Source: Bacillota bacterium (GTDB lineage Bacteria > Bacillota > TC1). From it: DNA of 64,000 nt. Below the pieces are notes generated by a model. It did not search any database and was not told where the DNA came from. It was given only the letters and a program-made list of their open reading frames with translations. The stretch lies in assembly GCA_024635925.1 (NCBI GenBank), contig JAGXHY010000033.1, positions 1 to 64,000 of the forward strand, given 5' to 3'. The position numbers and the translations under genes were made by a program. How positions within the stretch are numbered: the stretch's first letter is position 1; each line of letters starts with the position of its first letter. Positions 62,634-64,000 of the stretch are shown here, in pieces.

Positions 62634-63737
62634 ATGTCAATGCATACTCGTTTATTCATTCCAGGTCCTGTTGACGTGGCTACAGATGTATTACTTAAAA
62701 TGGCTACCCCACAGATAGGACACAGAACCAAAGAAGCTAGTGTACTTCAAAAAAGCATTCATGATAAAATGCAAAAAGTTTTTTACACTGAAAATAGAAT
62801 TATGTTATCAACTTCTTCAGGAAGTGGTTTCATGGAAGGATCTATACGTTCTTGTACAAGAAAGAAAGCTGCGGTTTTCTCAATAGGTGCTTTTGGTGAT
62901 AGATGGTATAAAATGGCTGTTGCTAATAATGTTCCAGCTGATAAATTCTCTTCAGAACCTGGTCAGCCAACTCTTCCAGCTGATGTTGAAAAAGCTTTGG
63001 CTACTGGTTTATACGATGTTGTTACAGTTACTCATAATGAAACATCAGTAGGCATTCAAAACCCAGTTGAAGAAATTGGTGAAGTAATTAAAACTTATAA
63101 TGCAGATAAAGCAGATGAAGAAAAAGTTCTTTACTTAGTAGATGCTGTAAGTTCTGCTGCAGGAGCCAAAATTGAAGTTGATGCATGTGGAATTGATTGT
63201 CTTATTACTGCTACTCAAAAAGCATTAGGTTTGCCAGCTGGCTTATCAATATGTTCTTTTTCACAAAGAGCATATAATGCTGCAAAACAAGTTCCATTTA
63301 GAGGACTATATTTTGATATGGTAGAAATTTTCGATACAATTGATAAGAAAAATCACCAATATCCATCAACACCTTCATTAGCTCACATGTTTGCATTAGA
63401 CTATCAACTAGATAGAATTATGCTTGAAGGAATTGAAAATCGTTTTGCAAGACATACTGAGATGTCTAAATATGTTAGAAATTGGGCAAAGAAACATTTT
63501 GGTATATTAGTTACTGATGAAAAATATGCTTCGAAAACATTAACAACAATTTTGAAACCAGAAGGTTTTGATCTTAAAGAATTGAATAAGAGACTTGCTA
63601 TGAGAGGCTATACAGTTTCAGATGGATATGGAAAAATGAAAGATAAAACTTTCAGGATAGCACATATGGCTGATAATACTTTAGCTGATGTTAGAGGACT
63701 ATTATTTGAAATTGAAGATATTTTAGGTTTAAAATAA
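62634..63737 (+). CDS. Class V aminotransferase, probable phosphoserine (or serine/alanine-glyoxylate) aminotransferase
   Basis: A 367-aa fold-type I PLP enzyme of the alanine-glyoxylate/serine-pyruvate aminotransferase group. Motifs: PGPVDV and QIGHR near the N terminus, STSSGSGFMEG (phosphate cup), THNETSVGI, VDAVSSAAG, and the PLP lysine in ATQKALGLP. Because serA follows in the same transcript, it most likely acts as the phosphoserine aminotransferase in a SerC role, as seen in several anaerobes. AAAGGAGG precedes the ATG. Confidence 0.87.
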   Translation: MSMHTRLFIPGPVDVATDVLLKMATPQIGHRTKEASVLQKSIHDKMQKVFYTENRIMLSTSSGSGFMEGSIRSCTRKKAAVFSIGAFGDRWYKMAVANNVPADKFSSEPGQPTLPADVEKALATGLYDVVTVTHNETSVGIQNPVEEIGEVIKTYNADKADEEKVLYLVDAVSSAAGAKIEVDACGIDCLITATQKALGLPAGLSICSFSQRAYNAAKQVPFRGLYFDMVEIFDTIDKKNHQYPSTPSLAHMFALDYQLDRIMLEGIENRFARHTEMSKYVRNWAKKHFGILVTDEKYASKTLTTILKPEGFDLKELNKRLAMRGYTVSDGYGKMKDKTFRIAHMADNTLADVRGLLFEIEDILGLK

Positions 63738-63760
63738 TTTAAATTAATATTAATTTAAGA

Positions 63761-63796
63761 TTAATAGAACCAGAAATATATTTCTGGTTCTATTAA
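63761..63796. repeat. Perfect 36-bp palindrome between aminotransferase and serA
   Basis: TTAATAGAACCAGAAATA (63761-63778) is followed directly by its exact reverse complement (63779-63796). There is no T-tract after it, so it is not a typical terminator. It sits 23 bp before the serA start. Confidence 0.85.
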
Positions 63797-63818
63797 ATAA
63801 TTTTAGGAGGTATTACAA

Positions 63819-64000
63819 ATGATTAAAGTTTTAGCAAATGATGGAATAGCAAAAAGTGCCGAAGAGGCTATGGTAGATGCTGGTTTTGAAGTAGATACAA
63901 CACATTATGATGGTGCAGAGTTAATTGCAAAATTAAAAGACACTGATGCTGTCGTTATTAGATCAGCTACTAAATTAACTTCTGAAGTTTTTGAAGGTAT
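63819..64000 (+). CDS. serA: D-3-phosphoglycerate dehydrogenase (5' part, runs off the window)
   Basis: The first 60 codons of a D-2-hydroxyacid dehydrogenase, opening IKVLANDGIAKSAEE with the family segment DAVVIRSATKLT. It is assigned to SerA, the first step of serine synthesis, from this N terminus and the adjoining aminotransferase. The NAD-binding and ACT regions lie beyond the window. AGGAGGT (63805-63811) supports the start. Confidence 0.85.
   Translation, partial: MIKVLANDGIAKSAEEAMVDAGFEVDTTHYDGAELIAKLKDTDAVVIRSATKLTSEVFEG

Noticed and set aside
1-64000. CRISPR arrays, insertion sequences, prophage, rRNA or tRNA genes
   Set aside because: No regularly spaced repeats, transposase or integrase genes, phage structural genes, or cloverleaf/rRNA sequence was found on reading the intergenic regions.

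Overview
The window is 64 kb of very AT-rich DNA from what looks like an anaerobic, low-GC Gram-positive bacterium of the Clostridia/Tissierellia kind (lineage is inferred; there is no rRNA gene to anchor it). The evidence is strong AGGAGG-type ribosome binding sites, frequent TTG/GTG starts, T-box, FMN and cobalamin riboswitches, a long-form HPF, rubrerythrin, an LPXTG wall protein, DnaE-type polymerase with a Gram-positive gene neighbourhood, and many short intergenic hairpins with T-tracts. No rRNA, tRNA, CRISPR, insertion sequence or prophage was seen.

Layout: 5-1369 amidohydrolase (-); 1545-3315 DUF305 protein, then a two-gene cassette (YqfO-like protein and SDR) bracketed by two near-identical terminators; 3391-5871 a minus-strand sulfur/Fe-S operon (tusA-like, dsrE-like, nifS-like, nifU-like); 6075-9297 accessory genes (glycosyltransferase-like, membrane protein, flavoprotein, methyltransferase, 36-aa membrane peptide); 9373-13056 FMN riboswitch and ribD-ribE-ribBA-ribH; 13145-16808 Dph6-like ATPase and pdxST with divergent pdxR; 16953-20288 LPXTG protein, cysteine desulfidase-like enzyme, lipoprotein; 20326-21774 divergent tryptophanase/tyrosine phenol-lyase; 22022-27680 zinc-ribbon protein, then a cobalamin riboswitch controlling btuFCD-cobT-cobU-cobS (corrinoid uptake and salvage); 27735 OsmC; 28215-34954 T-box and complete trpE-GD-C-F-B-A; 35053-40144 folP, pgcA, comF-like and hpf; 40256-46635 citrate synthase, thioredoxin, CPBP protease, glycolipid synthase, two CPA2 antiporters, PspC; 46733 rubrerythrin; 47257-49975 nitrilase-family amidase and aconitase (-); 50074-56443 trmL, phosphoesterase, dnaE, coaD, pyk; 56454-61890 BTAD-type regulator without a P-loop, serine acetyltransferase, sugar epimerase, sugar-phosphate transferase; 62143-64000 ridA, a SerC-role aminotransferase and the start of serA.

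The most interesting observation is in the sulfur operon. Its NifS-like protein keeps the mobile-loop cysteine but has lost the PLP-binding lysine (Thr206) and other cofactor contacts (Asp104 for His, His184 for Gln), while the partner scaffold keeps all its Fe-S ligands and is fused to a MIP18/DUF59-like domain. This recalls the PLP-less IscS of Archaeoglobus fulgidus and suggests an Fe-S assembly or sulfur-relay module fed by sulfide or by persulfide from TusA/DsrE, not by cysteine desulfuration. A cysteine desulfidase-like enzyme elsewhere in the window could be a sulfide source (inference).

Second, the cobalamin riboswitch leader contains a 9-codon ORF with an excellent Shine-Dalgarno sequence. 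Its stop codon lies 2 nt before the terminator stem, an arrangement that could couple leader translation to antitermination. In the same operon cobU has no ATG/GTG/TTG upstream of its Walker A motif, only ATA directly after the cobT stop. Other points are a tryptophanase-family enzyme with a rebuilt cofactor loop, a regulator lacking its ATPase half next to a G7 tract that could fuse it to pyk, and paired DnaA boxes before hpf.
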